Source: Stenotrophomonas sp. 24(2023)
GTDB lineage: Bacteria > Pseudomonadota > Gammaproteobacteria > Xanthomonadales > Xanthomonadaceae
NCBI RefSeq assembly: GCF_030913365.1
Contig: NZ_CP133160.1
Coordinates: 2,952,001-3,016,000 of the forward strand
Direction: 5' to 3'
Length of the DNA stretch: 64,000 bases
Below the pieces are notes generated by a model. It did not search any database, had not been told where the DNA came from, and saw nothing but the letters and a program-made list of their open reading frames with translations. Each line of letters begins with the position of its first letter. Position 1 is the stretch's first letter. The translations under genes were made by a program, and so were the position numbers. Below are positions 1 through 8,861 of the stretch, piece by piece.

Positions 1-729
1 ATCGCGCTGGTCCAGCCAGGCGGCAAGGACGGCGTTGGCCGCACCGGAGGCGGCATCCTCGAAGCGGCGGCCATTGCCCACGAACGCGCGCACGGCCAGA
101 TCGAAGCCCTCGCTGCCGTCGCTGAAGGCATAGGCGAACACGCCCATGCTGTCGGTGGATTCGGCCAGCTGGGCGATCGCGTCCCAGTCCGGGCGCAGGG
201 CCCGCAGCTGGACTTCATCGGCCACCTGCACCACCCACCAGCTGCGCCCGCCCTGCATGCGGGCCGGCGGCAGCGTGCCCAGGGGCCAGCCGGCCAGGGC
301 GGCCTGCAGGCGTGGATCATCGGCTGCTGCGGTCTCGGCCAGCTGCGCGCGCGGGGTGCGGATGGCAATGCGCTGCTGCGCGCCTTCACCGATCACCTGC
401 AGCGGCAGCGCGCCGGCGATGCCGTCCTGCACCAGCACCCCGTCCACCGGGGTGGCCAGGCCGGCCTGCAGCACGGCGTGGGCGGTGCCGACGCTGGGGT
501 GGCCGGCGAACGGTACTTCCTTCTGCGGGCTGAACATGCGCAGGCGGTAGCTGCTGCCGGGTGCCTGTGGCGGGAACACGAAGGTGGTTTCCGGCAGCCG
601 CGTCCAGCGGGCGATGGCCTGCATCGCGGCATCATCCAGGCCCTGGGCATCGAGCACCACCGCCAGCGGGTTGCCGGCACCGGGGCGCGGCGAGAACACA
701 TCCAGCTGCAGGAAACGGCGGGTGGGCAT
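1..729 (-). CDS. PhzF family isomerase-like protein (3' end outside window)
   Basis: The 243 visible residues are a PhzF/diaminopimelate-epimerase fold protein, a cytoplasmic family of isomerases and epimerases whose individual substrates are mostly unknown. Family hallmarks are GNPLAVV near residues 19-25, the conserved Glu at about 47 (the position of the catalytic Glu in PhzF), and the FAGHPSVGTAH block at about 74-84. The start is an ATG at 729; the reading frame is still open at base 1, so the C-terminus is missing. It sits in tandem with a second PhzF paralogue that begins the same way (LQLDVF, then GNPL). Real phenazine synthesis is unlikely because no other phz gene is nearby. Family assignment is firm; the reaction is unknown. 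Confidence 0.9.
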   Translation of the reverse strand, partial: MPTRRFLQLDVFSPRPGAGNPLAVVLDAQGLDDAAMQAIARWTRLPETTFVFPPQAPGSSYRLRMFSPQKEVPFAGHPSVGTAHAVLQAGLATPVDGVLVQDGIAGALPLQVIGEGAQQRIAIRTPRAQLAETAAADDPRLQAALAGWPLGTLPPARMQGGRSWWVVQVADEVQLRALRPDWDAIAQLAESTDSMGVFAYAFSDGSEGFDLAVRAFVGNGRRFEDAASGAANAVLAAWLDQRD

Positions 730-778
730 CGGTGACAACTCCAGGAAAAGGGGGGAAGCGCGGCAGCGCGGCGAGGCC

Positions 779-800
779 GCCGGGCATGGCCCGGCACTAC
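779..800 (-). repeat. SMAG-type GTAG palindrome
   Basis: Read on the minus strand this is GTAGT followed by GCCGGGC, CAT-type centre, GCCCGGC: a REP-like hairpin with a terminal GTAG, as in the SMAG repeats of Stenotrophomonas. It lies between the two phzF-like genes and may act as a transcript-end hairpin. Confidence 0.7.
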
Positions 801-861
801 CAGCGCAGCGCAATAGGGTAGCGCGCTGCCGTGCCCCGCGAGCGTGCGGCGTGGTGAGGCC

Positions 862-883
862 GCCGTGTGTGGGCCGGCGCTAC
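862..883 (-). repeat. Degenerate SMAG half-element overlapping a stop codon
   Basis: The minus strand reads GTAGCGCCGGCCC followed by an imperfect second arm. The TAG of the terminal GTAG is the stop codon of the upstream phzF-like gene (stop at 880-882). The palindrome is weak, so this is probably a decayed element. Confidence 0.4.
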
Positions 884-1749
884 CAGTGAATGTGGCCGTC
901 GATCACCGGCTGTACCTGGCCGCCGATCCAGACCGTGCCCTGTGCGTCCACGCGCACCTGCACGCGGCCGTCGCGGCCGACCTCGCGGCCCTGGCTGGCC
1001 AGGTACTGCCCGCTGCCGGGCAGCTGGCCGTGCTGCTGCAGCCAGGCCCCCACCAGCGCGTTGGCGCTGCCGGTGACCGGGTCTTCGGGCACGTTGACCG
1101 CATCGCCGGGACAGAACGCGCGCAGCACCAGGTCGTGGCCGTCGGCCGGCTCCGGTGCGAACACGGCCACGCCGGTGCCGCCGGTGGCATTGGTCCAGTC
1201 GCGCAGCGCGGCCATGTCCGGCACCAGCGTGCGCACGCTGGCGGCATCGCGCAGCGGCAGCAGCCACCAGTGCGGGCCGTTGTCCCACAGCTGCGGCCGC
1301 TGGCCGTCGGCAGCCACTTCCAGCAGTTGCGGCGGTACCTGCCCGGGGGCGGTCGGCAGGTGCTGTGCACGGGGCGTGGCCAGGGTGATCGCCGGGGCGT
1401 CGGCCGGGCCGTCCACGCTCACCGGCAGCAGGCCGGCCGCGCACTGCTGCACCAGCGCGCCCTCACGCGGCGTCGCCAGTCCGCTGGTCACCGCGGCCCA
1501 GGCCGCGCCGACGCTGGGGTGTCCGGCAAAGGGCAGTTCGCTGCCGGGGGTGAAGATGCGGATGTGGTAGTCCGCGCCCGGCGCGGTGGGGCGCAGGAAG
1601 AACACGGTCTCGGACAGGTTCAGCCAGGCGGCCAGGGCCTGCATGCGCTCGCTGGACAGGCCGTCGGCATCGAAGATGACCCCGAGCGGGTTGCCGGTGC
1701 CGGGGCGGTGGGCGAAGACATCAAGCTGGAGGTAGCGGTAGGCGGTCAT
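880..1749 (-). CDS. PhzF family isomerase-like protein
   Basis: A 289-residue protein of normal PhzF length. GNPLGVIF lies at about 19-26, the catalytic-position Glu at 47 in LSETVFF, and FAGHPSVG at 74-81. The C-terminal DPVTGSANAL block is the second-domain signature. I chose the ATG at 1749, which gives MTAYRYLQLDVF and aligns with the start of the neighbouring paralogue; an in-frame ATG at 1815 would add 22 residues that resemble no part of the family. It is transcribed away from lysAC with 76 bp between the starts, so the two promoters share that gap. Substrate unknown. Confidence 0.9.
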   Translation of the reverse strand: MTAYRYLQLDVFAHRPGTGNPLGVIFDADGLSSERMQALAAWLNLSETVFFLRPTAPGADYHIRIFTPGSELPFAGHPSVGAAWAAVTSGLATPREGALVQQCAAGLLPVSVDGPADAPAITLATPRAQHLPTAPGQVPPQLLEVAADGQRPQLWDNGPHWWLLPLRDAASVRTLVPDMAALRDWTNATGGTGVAVFAPEPADGHDLVLRAFCPGDAVNVPEDPVTGSANALVGAWLQQHGQLPGSGQYLASQGREVGRDGRVQVRVDAQGTVWIGGQVQPVIDGHIHW

Positions 1750-1825
1750 GGGCGGCGTATTGGGCTTAGAATCAAAGGTTCCGCCCCCGGTGGGCGGCTT
1801 CCCCACCATACACATCTACCTATCC

Positions 1826-4420
1826 ATGTCAGCTTCCCCCCTTGTCGATCGTTGGATCGTACTGAAGTTCGGCGGCACCTCGGTGTCGCGTCGCCACCGC
1901 TGGGACACGATCGGGAAGCTGGCGAAAAAACGCGCGGAAGAGACCAATTCGCGGGTGCTGGTGGTGGTGTCGGCGCTGTCCGGCGTCACCAACGAGCTGA
2001 CCGCGATCGCCGATGGCGCCGCCGACAGCCGCCAGCGCGTGGCCGCCCTGGCCGAGCGCCACCTGGCGTTCCTGGATGAACTGGAACTGGGCCACGACGT
2101 GCTGGGCGAGCGCCTGGCGGTGCTGCAGGGCCTGCTGGACGACGCCCGTGCGGGCGAGCGCACGCTGGACTGGCAGGCTGAAGTGCTGGGCCAGGGCGAG
2201 CTGCTGTCCTCGACCCTGGGCGCGGCCTACCTGCACAAGAACGGGCTGGACATGGGCTGGATGGATGCCCGCCAGTGGCTGCATGCGCTGCCGCCGCAGC
2301 CGAGCCAGAGCGCGTGGTCGCAGCGCCTGTCGGTGAACTGCCAGTGGCGGGGCGAAGGTGACTGGGCCGAGCGCTTCCGCGCCCAGCCGACCCGGCTGCT
2401 GATCACCCAGGGCTTCATTTCCCGCCATGCCGACGGCGGCACCGCCATCCTCGGCCGGGGGGGCTCGGATACCTCGGCGGCCTACTTCGGCGCGCTGCTG
2501 GGCGCCAGCCGCGTGGAAATCTGGACCGACGTGCCGGGCATGTTCAGTGCCAACCCGAAGGACGTGCCCGATGCGCGTCTGCTGACCCGCCTGGACTATT
2601 ACGAAGCGCAGGAAATCGCCACCACCGGCGCCAAGGTGCTGCACCCGCGCTCGATCAAGCCGTGCCGTGATGCCGGCGTGCCGATGGCCATCCTCGATAC
2701 CGAGCGCCCGGAACTGCCGGGTACCAGCATCGACGGCAGTGCCGCGCCGGTGCCGGGGGTGAAGGCGATCAGCCGCCGCAACGGCATCGTGCTGGTGTCG
2801 ATGGAAGGCATCGGCATGTGGCAGCAGGTCGGCTTCCTGGCCGATGTGTTCGGCCTGTTCAAGAAGCACGGCCTGTCGGTGGACCTGATCGGTTCGGCCG
2901 AAACCAACGTCACCGTGTCGCTGGACCCGTCCGAGAACCTGGTCAACACCGATGTGCTGGCCGCGCTGTCGGCCGACCTGTCGCAGATCTGCAAGGTGAA
3001 GGTGATCGTGCCGTGCGCGGCCATCACCCTGGTCGGCCGTGGCATGCGTTCGCTGCTGCACAAGCTCTCGGACGTGTGGGCCACCTTCGGCCGCGAGCGC
3101 GTGCACATGATCTCGCAGTCGTCCAACGACCTGAACCTGACCTTCGTCATCGACGAAGCCGATGCCGATGGCCTGCTGCCGATCCTGCACGCCGAGCTGA
3201 TCGACAGCGGCGCGATGCCGGTGGAAGAGACCGAAGTGTTCGGCCCGCGCTGGCGCGAGATCGCCGGCACCGTGCGCCCGCGTGGCACGCCGTGGTGGCG
3301 TGGCCAGCGTGCGCACCTGCTGCAGCTGGCCGATGCCGGCACGCCGCGCTACGTCTACCACCTGCCGACCGTGCGTGCCCGTGCCCGCGCGCTGGCGGCG
3401 ATCACGCCGATCGACCAGCGCTACTACGCGATCAAGGCCAACAGCCACCCGGCCATCCTGCAGCTGCTGGAAGCCGAAGGTTTCGGCCTGGAATGTGTCT
3501 CGCACGGTGAGCTCAAGCACGTGTTTCAGCACCTGCCGGCGCTGTCGCCCAAGCGCGTGCTGTTCACCCCCAGCTTCTGCCCGCGCGAGGAGTTCGAAGC
3601 GGCCTTCGCACTGGGCGTGCAGGTGACCGTGGACAACATCGAAGCGCTGCAGCGCTGGCCGGACCTGTTCCGCAACCGCGAGCTGTGGCTGCGCGTGGAC
3701 CTGGGCCGGGGTGAAGGCCACCATGCCAAGGTGCGCACCGGCGGCAAGGACTCCAAGTTCGGCCTGCCGATGGGCCGGGTGGACGAGTTCGTGCGCGTGG
3801 CCACCGAACTGGGCAGCCGCGTGGTCGGCCTGCACGCGCACCTGGGCAGTGGCGTGGAAACCGCGCAGCACTGGCGCCTGATGTGCGATGAACTGGCCGG
3901 TTTCGCCCGCCGCATCGGCAGCGTGCAGACCATCGACATCGGGGGCGGCCTGCCGATTCCCTACAGTGCCGACGATGAACCGTTCGACCTGGACGCCTGG
4001 GCCCAGGGCCTGGCCGAGGTCAAGGCACTGCACCCGGCATTCCGCCTGGCGATCGAGCCGGGCCGCTACCTGGTGGCCGAATCGGGCGTGCTGCTGACCC
4101 ATGCCACCCAGGTGGTGGAAAAGGACGGCGTGCGCCGCGTCGGCCTGGATGCCGGCATGAACACGCTGATGCGCCCGGCGCTGTACGACGCCTGGCATGA
4201 CATCGAGAACCTGAGCCGCCAGGGCGGTTATGCCGAGGCGATGTTCGATGTGGTCGGGCCGATCTGCGAATCCAGCGATGTGTTCGGCAAGCGCCGCAAG
4301 CTGCCGGTGTCCACCGCGCCGGACGATGTGATGCTGATCGCCGACGCCGGCGCCTACGGCTATGTGATGGCCAACACCTACAACCAGCGCGTGCTGCCGC
4401 GCGAGGACGTGATCGAATGA
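1826..4420 (+). CDS. lysAC: Bifunctional aspartate kinase / diaminopimelate decarboxylase
   Basis: An 864-residue fusion of the first and last enzymes of lysine synthesis. The N-terminal half is aspartokinase: KFGGTS at about 14-19, GRGGSDTSA near 211-219, then ACT-type regulatory repeats, so lysine feedback is plausible. The C-terminal half is PLP-dependent diaminopimelate decarboxylase: YAIKAN with the PLP lysine at about 537, HLGSG near 670, IDIGGG, EPGRYLV, and GPICESSDVF near 811. The start MSASPLVDRW was chosen because the kinase domain begins at once; an upstream ATG at 1748 would add unrelated residues. This fusion is known from Xanthomonas and Xylella. It is followed after 88 bp by murL, which links meso-DAP use to peptidoglycan synthesis. 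Confidence 0.95.
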   Translation: MSASPLVDRWIVLKFGGTSVSRRHRWDTIGKLAKKRAEETNSRVLVVVSALSGVTNELTAIADGAADSRQRVAALAERHLAFLDELELGHDVLGERLAVLQGLLDDARAGERTLDWQAEVLGQGELLSSTLGAAYLHKNGLDMGWMDARQWLHALPPQPSQSAWSQRLSVNCQWRGEGDWAERFRAQPTRLLITQGFISRHADGGTAILGRGGSDTSAAYFGALLGASRVEIWTDVPGMFSANPKDVPDARLLTRLDYYEAQEIATTGAKVLHPRSIKPCRDAGVPMAILDTERPELPGTSIDGSAAPVPGVKAISRRNGIVLVSMEGIGMWQQVGFLADVFGLFKKHGLSVDLIGSAETNVTVSLDPSENLVNTDVLAALSADLSQICKVKVIVPCAAITLVGRGMRSLLHKLSDVWATFGRERVHMISQSSNDLNLTFVIDEADADGLLPILHAELIDSGAMPVEETEVFGPRWREIAGTVRPRGTPWWRGQRAHLLQLADAGTPRYVYHLPTVRARARALAAITPIDQRYYAIKANSHPAILQLLEAEGFGLECVSHGELKHVFQHLPALSPKRVLFTPSFCPREEFEAAFALGVQVTVDNIEALQRWPDLFRNRELWLRVDLGRGEGHHAKVRTGGKDSKFGLPMGRVDEFVRVATELGSRVVGLHAHLGSGVETAQHWRLMCDELAGFARRIGSVQTIDIGGGLPIPYSADDEPFDLDAWAQGLAEVKALHPAFRLAIEPGRYLVAESGVLLTHATQVVEKDGVRRVGLDAGMNTLMRPALYDAWHDIENLSRQGGYAEAMFDVVGPICESSDVFGKRRKLPVSTAPDDVMLIADAGAYGYVMANTYNQRVLPREDVIE

Positions 4421-4508
4421 CCGCCGGTCCGGTTACTGCCCGCGCGCTGCACCCGCCCACCGACACGTCCCGCGCCATCGCGCGGGCCCGTGCCTGACCG
4501 GATACACC

Positions 4509-5861
4509 ATGACTGCTTTCGATAAACACCAGGTTGCCCGCTTCCGCTTCGTCCGCTGCGATTTCGCTGCGGACACCGGCGTGGCCCGGCTGGTCTATGC
4601 CTTCGACGACGGCCCGGAGATGGTGGAGACCGTCACCCTCCCCGGCGCGCCGTTCGTGCTGGACGCGGCCCGTGCCGCGGCCGTGCAGCGTGCTCTGCAG
4701 CTGCTGCACCTGATTGCCGGTGTCAGCTACTACAAGGCCGGCGTGCCGGACACGGTCAGCATCGACAGCTATGCCATCGATGCCGACACCGCTGCCCTGG
4801 TCGAAACCATCTACCTCAACGGCCTGGGCGAATTCGCCTACCGCAACGGCCTGAACCTGCGCGGGCGCTTCCGCCTGCCGGTACAGGGCGAAGCGGTGCA
4901 GGCGCCGGTGCTGGGCCTGCAGCCGCATGCGCTGGTGGCCATCGGCGGCGGCAAGGATTCGCTGGTCAGCATTGAAGCGCTGCGCCGTGCCGGCGTGGAC
5001 GAGACGGTCACCTGGATCGGCAGCTCTCAGCTGATCCGCGCCTGTGCCGAGCGCACCGGCCTGCCGACCCTGAACCTGGGCCGCGCGCTGGCGCCGGAAC
5101 TGTTCGAGCTCAACCGCCAGGGCGCCTGGAACGGCCATATTCCGGTCACTGCGGTGAACTCGGCGATCATGGTGCTGGCCGCGCTGTTGCAGGGCGTGGA
5201 CCAGGTGGTGTTTTCCAACGAGCGTTCGGCCAGCTACGGCAGCCAGATTCCGGGCACCGGCGAGGTCAACCACCAGTGGTCCAAGGGCTGGGCGTTCGAG
5301 CAGGCCTTCGGCAGCCACGTGCAGCAGCACGTCGCAGCGGACCTGCAGTACTACTCGCTGCTGCGGCCGATGTCCGAGCTGGCAGTGGCCCGCCAGTTCG
5401 CCAAGAGCGATTTCTACGACGCGCATTTCTCCAGCTGCAACCGCAACTTCCACATCCTGGGCGAGCGCCCGGTGAACCGCTGGTGCGGCGTGTGCCCCAA
5501 GTGCCACTTCGTGTTCCTGGCGCTGGCCCCGTTCATGCCCAAGACCCGCCTGGTACGCATCTTCGGCCGCAACCTGCTGGACGATGCCGGCCAGGCCGGT
5601 GGCTTCGATGCGCTGCTGGAATTCCAGGACCACAAGCCGTTCGAATGCGTGGGCGAAGGCCGCGAATCGCGTGCGGCCATGGCGACCCTGGCGCAGCGCC
5701 CGGAATGGAAGGAAGACGTGCTGGTGAAGCGCTTCTGCAATGAAATCCAGCCGCAGCTGGACGCGGCCGAGCTGGAACTGGCACCGCTGCTGCAGCTGCA
5801 GGGCGAACACCGTATTCCGGCCGCGCTGTGGGAACGGGTGCGTGAAGATTTCACAGCTTGA
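4509..5861 (+). CDS. murL: UDP-MurNAc-L-Ala-L-Glu epimerase MurL
   Basis: A 450-residue cytoplasmic enzyme of the MurL family. MurL uses ATP to invert the terminal L-Glu of UDP-MurNAc-L-Ala-L-Glu to D-Glu. The sequence shows a PP-loop-like GGGKDS at about 146-151 and a cysteine cluster [10 protein letters not shown] near 326-333. In Xanthomonas oryzae this gene is paired with murD2, which attaches L-Glu rather than D-Glu, so the cell does not need glutamate racemase for this step. The same pairing is seen here: the end of murL overlaps the GTG start of murD2 by 20 bp, implying translational coupling. Assignment rests on family recognition plus gene order. Confidence 0.9.
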   Translation: MTAFDKHQVARFRFVRCDFAADTGVARLVYAFDDGPEMVETVTLPGAPFVLDAARAAAVQRALQLLHLIAGVSYYKAGVPDTVSIDSYAIDADTAALVETIYLNGLGEFAYRNGLNLRGRFRLPVQGEAVQAPVLGLQPHALVAIGGGKDSLVSIEALRRAGVDETVTWIGSSQLIRACAERTGLPTLNLGRALAPELFELNRQGAWNGHIPVTAVNSAIMVLAALLQGVDQVVFSNERSASYGSQIPGTGEVNHQWSKGWAFEQAFGSHVQQHVAADLQYYSLLRPMSELAVARQFAKSDFYDAHFSSCNRNFHILGERPVNRWCGVCPKCHFVFLALAPFMPKTRLVRIFGRNLLDDAGQAGGFDALLEFQDHKPFECVGEGRESRAAMATLAQRPEWKEDVLVKRFCNEIQPQLDAAELELAPLLQLQGEHRIPAALWERVREDFTA

Positions 5862-7251
5862 AGGAAAGCGCGTTGCGCTGTGGGGCTGGGGGCGTGAGGG
5901 CCGCGCGGCGTTTGCCGTGCTGCGCGCGCGCCTGCCTTCGCTGGCGCTGAGCCTGTTCTGCCCGGCCGCCGAGGCCGAGGCGGCACGTGCCGAAACGCAG
6001 GGCGTGCTGGACGTGCGTGGCGAACCCACCGCCGACGCGCTGGCCGCGTTCGAGGTGGTGATCAAGTCACCCGGCATCAGCCCCTACCAGCCGATCGCGC
6101 TGGCGGCGGCAGCGCAGGGCACCACCTTCATCGGTGGTACCGCGCTGTGGTTTGCCGAGCACGCGGGTGGGGATGGCATCGTGCACGACACCGTGTGTGT
6201 GACCGGCACCAAGGGCAAGAGCACCACCACCGCGCTGGTGGCGCACCTGCTGCGCGCCGCCGGCCATCGCACCGGCCTGGTCGGCAACATCGGCCTGCCG
6301 CTGCTGGAAGTGCTGGACCCGCAGCCGGCACCCGACTACTGGGCGGTGGAACTGTCCAGCTACCAGACTGGCGAGGTGGCGCGCAGTGGCGCCCATCCGC
6401 AGGTGGCGGTGGTGCTGAACCTGTTCCCGGAACACCTGGACTGGCATGGCAGTGAGCAGCGCTACATCGACGACAAGCTGCGGCTGGTGACCGAAGCGGC
6501 ACCGCGTATTGCCGTGCTCAACGCCGCCGATCCGCACCTGGCAGCGCTGTCGCTGCCCGACAGCGAGGTGGTCTGGTTCAACCAGCCACAGGGCTGGCAC
6601 ATGCGGGGCGATGTCGTGCACCGCGGCGAACAGCCCGTGTTCGATACCCGCAACACGCCGCTGCCGGGGCGCCATAACCGCGGCAACCTGTGCGCGGTAC
6701 TGGCCGCACTGGAAGCGTTGGGGCTGGACGCCGTGGCGCTGGCACCGGCGGTGCAGGATTTCCGCCCGCTGCCCAACCGCCTGCAGCGCATCGGCGTGGC
6801 CGATGGCCTGACCTATATCAACGATTCCATCAGCACCACGCCGCATGCCAGCCTGGCCGCGTTGGAGTGCTTCGCCGGTCAGCGCATCGCGCTGCTGGTG
6901 GGCGGGCACGACCGTGGCCTGGACTGGACCGATTTCGTGCAGCACATGGCCCACGACGTGCCGCCGGTGGAGATCGTGACCATGGGCAGCAACGGCCCGC
7001 GCATCCACGCGATGCTGCAGCCGCTGGCCGATGCCGGCCGCTTCGGCCTGCATGCCGCCGGCGACCTGCCCGAGGCCATGGCGCTGGCGCGTGCCGCGCT
7101 GGGTGCGCAGGGCGGGGTGGTGCTGCTGTCGCCGGGCGCGCCGAGCTTTGGTGCCTACCGTGACTATGTGGCGCGTGGCCGCCACTTCGCGGAACTGGCC
7201 GGCTTCGACCCGGACAGCATCAGTGCGATCCCGGGGTTGGGGATCGGCTGA
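5842..7251 (+). CDS. murD2: UDP-MurNAc-L-Ala--L-Glu ligase MurD2
   Basis: A 469-residue Mur ligase that adds L-glutamate to UDP-MurNAc-L-Ala, making the substrate for MurL. The ATP-binding motif GTKGKSTTT is at about 122-130. Other family blocks are [11 protein letters not shown], the [12 protein letters not shown] segment and the C-terminal [14 protein letters not shown], which match MurD proteins. The start is a GTG at 5842 ([17 protein letters not shown]), within the last codons of murL; an ATG at 5740 would read through murL and add unrelated residues. The neighbouring murL is what separates this protein from ordinary MurD. Confidence 0.9.
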   Translation: MKISQLEGKRVALWGWGREGRAAFAVLRARLPSLALSLFCPAAEAEAARAETQGVLDVRGEPTADALAAFEVVIKSPGISPYQPIALAAAAQGTTFIGGTALWFAEHAGGDGIVHDTVCVTGTKGKSTTTALVAHLLRAAGHRTGLVGNIGLPLLEVLDPQPAPDYWAVELSSYQTGEVARSGAHPQVAVVLNLFPEHLDWHGSEQRYIDDKLRLVTEAAPRIAVLNAADPHLAALSLPDSEVVWFNQPQGWHMRGDVVHRGEQPVFDTRNTPLPGRHNRGNLCAVLAALEALGLDAVALAPAVQDFRPLPNRLQRIGVADGLTYINDSISTTPHASLAALECFAGQRIALLVGGHDRGLDWTDFVQHMAHDVPPVEIVTMGSNGPRIHAMLQPLADAGRFGLHAAGDLPEAMALARAALGAQGGVVLLSPGAPSFGAYRDYVARGRHFAELAGFDPDSISAIPGLGIG

Positions 7252-7259
7252 CGTTTTGT

Positions 7260-7282
7260 ATCCACGCAGAGCGTGGCTCTAC
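7260..7282 (-). repeat. SMAG-type GTAG palindrome
   Basis: The minus strand reads GTAGAGCCACGC, centre TCT, GCGTGGAT. It starts 8 bp after the murD2 stop and could end that transcript as a hairpin. Confidence 0.75.
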
Positions 7283-7317
7283 CCTGCGCGCTCCCCCGGA
7301 CGGACCCGGATGCCCAC

Positions 7318-7851
7318 ATGTGCACCTTCATCACCGTGTTCCTGCCGAGCACACTGGCCCACGATACGGCCGCCGCGATCTTCAAACGCAGCGGCCGGCC
7401 GCTGTTCGCGCAGGTCTCGCCCAGCCTGCAGGCAGCCGTCGGACCTGGCTGGCAGCCGTGGCTGAGTGCGGCCCACTGCGATTGCGGCACCGCGCTGGCC
7501 TCGGCGCATGCCGAGCAGGAGTGGAAGGGCGATGCCGAGCGTTGGCGGAAGAAGGGATGGAGCGAGGCGAAGATCGCCCGTGCCCTGGCCGAGCAACACG
7601 CGCATTTCGAGCAGGAACGGCAGGCGCGGCAGAGCGAGCGCCTCGAGGAGGCCGGCCAATGGCTGCAGCGCATCGACGCGCTGCTGCAGGCCGGTGCTTC
7701 GCGCATCGGTGTGCTGGTGCGGAATTACGACGGTGCGGTCGGCGCCCGGCAGCCGGCACCGCCGGAGCGCCGCTGGTCGCGCGCGCCGATGGCCGCAGCG
7801 GATCTATTGGCCTTGGAGCCGGGCACGTTGCATTGGATCGAGCGTGGGTGA
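7318..7851 (+). CDS. Hypothetical protein, 177 residues
   Basis: I do not recognise a family. The protein begins MCTFITVFLP, which is preferred over an upstream in-frame start at 7273 because that stretch lies within and just after the SMAG palindrome. The middle (about residues 75-125) is rich in Glu, Arg and Lys with long helix-like runs such as EQERQARQSERLEEAG; a hydrophobic LLQAGASRIGVLVRNYDG segment follows. A cysteine pair lies in AAHCDCGTA. No signal peptide or clear membrane segment is seen. Codon use matches its neighbours, which supports a real gene. It follows murD2 by 66 bp on the same strand. Confidence 0.7.
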   Translation: MCTFITVFLPSTLAHDTAAAIFKRSGRPLFAQVSPSLQAAVGPGWQPWLSAAHCDCGTALASAHAEQEWKGDAERWRKKGWSEAKIARALAEQHAHFEQERQARQSERLEEAGQWLQRIDALLQAGASRIGVLVRNYDGAVGARQPAPPERRWSRAPMAAADLLALEPGTLHWIERG

Positions 7852-8028
7852 GGCGGTACCGCCGGCACCGACGTGGTAGAGCCGGCTGTCGCGCGAAGGG
7901 CAGGTTTTCCCGGTATCGGGTGAAGGGCAGTCGACTCCATCGGCCGTCAGGCTTCGACCCGGCCGTCACGCTGGCGGGGCAGAATGCAGCGCACGTGGTG
8001 GGGCTTCCCTTTTCTCTGGAGCAGAAGC

Positions 8029-8820
8029 ATGAACAAGTGGCGATGGGGTGCGGTGGCAGTGCTGGGGCTGGCGGCGATGCCGGCCTGGGCGGCGATGAAG
8101 ACCCAGCCGGTGGAGTGGAAACACCAGGGCACGACCTTCAGCGGCGTGCTGGTCTATGACGATGGCGACAACGACAAGCGCCCGGGCCTGGTGATGGTGC
8201 CGAACTGGAAGGGCGTGAACGAATCGGCCATCGAGAAGGCCAAGCAGCTGGCCGGCGATGACTACGTGGTGCTGGTGGCCGATGTATACGGCAAGGGCGT
8301 GCGGCCCAAGACCGATGGCGAGGCCGGCCCGGTGGCGACGAAGCTGCGCAACGACCGGCCGCTGCTGCGTGCGCGGGCGCTGGAGGCGGTGAACGTGCTC
8401 AAGGCGCAGGCGGGCAAGGCGCCGCTGGACGCCAGCCGGATCGGTGCGGTCGGTTTCTGTTTCGGCGGTACCACGGTGCTGGAACTGGCCCGGGCCGGTG
8501 CGCCACTGGCCGGCGTGGTCAGCCTGCACGGCGGGCTCGGTTCGCCCCTGCCGGCGCAGGCCGGGGGCACGCATCCGTCGGTGCTGGTGCTCAACGGCGC
8601 CGACGACAAGAGTGTGAGCGCGCAGGACATCGCCAGCTTCCAGAGCGAGATGAACGCGGCCAAGGTGGACTGGGAGTTCACCAGTTACAGCGGTGCGGTG
8701 CACTGCTTCGCCGAAGCCGATGCCAACAGCCCGCCGGGCTGCCAGTACAACGAACGGGCGGCCAAGCGCGCATGGAAGGCGCTGGATGAATTCTTCGAGG
8801 AACGGTTCGCGAAACGTTGA
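8029..8820 (+). CDS. Exported dienelactone hydrolase family protein
   Basis: A 263-residue alpha/beta hydrolase of the dienelactone hydrolase family. The N-terminus (MNKWRWGAVAVLGLAAMPAWA) is a typical Sec signal peptide, so it probably acts in the periplasm. The triad can be read as Cys144 in GFCFGG, Asp192 or Asp193 in NGADDKS, and His225 in GAVHCF. The start at 8029 puts the signal peptide first; the in-frame ATG at 7984 would place unrelated residues before it. The substrate, an ester or lactone, cannot be deduced. It converges with ispB across a hairpin at 8829-8853. Confidence 0.9.
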   Translation: MNKWRWGAVAVLGLAAMPAWAAMKTQPVEWKHQGTTFSGVLVYDDGDNDKRPGLVMVPNWKGVNESAIEKAKQLAGDDYVVLVADVYGKGVRPKTDGEAGPVATKLRNDRPLLRARALEAVNVLKAQAGKAPLDASRIGAVGFCFGGTTVLELARAGAPLAGVVSLHGGLGSPLPAQAGGTHPSVLVLNGADDKSVSAQDIASFQSEMNAAKVDWEFTSYSGAVHCFAEADANSPPGCQYNERAAKRAWKALDEFFEERFAKR

Positions 8821-8828
8821 GCCGTGCC

Positions 8829-8853
8829 GTCCGCCGGGCCGTGCCCGGCGGAC
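8829..8853. terminator. GC-rich hairpin between convergent genes
   Basis: A perfect 11-bp stem, GTCCGCCGGGC with its complement, closes a 3-nt loop between the stops of the hydrolase and ispB. There is no T run, so a factor-independent terminator is only a guess; it may serve both strands. Confidence 0.4.
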
Positions 8854-8861
8854 CCGGTGAA

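Noticed and set aside
1..1749. Phenazine biosynthesis locus
   Set aside because: Only PhzF-family genes are present; this family is widespread outside phenazine pathways and no other phz gene is seen.
1829..4198. Long open frame opposite lysAC (minus strand)
   Set aside because: It is a by-product of the strong third-position GC bias of lysAC; its translation is His/Gln/Arg-rich and resembles no family.
7876..7900. GTAGAGCCGGC segment after the 177-residue gene
   Set aside because: Looks like one arm of a SMAG element, but no matching second arm is present.
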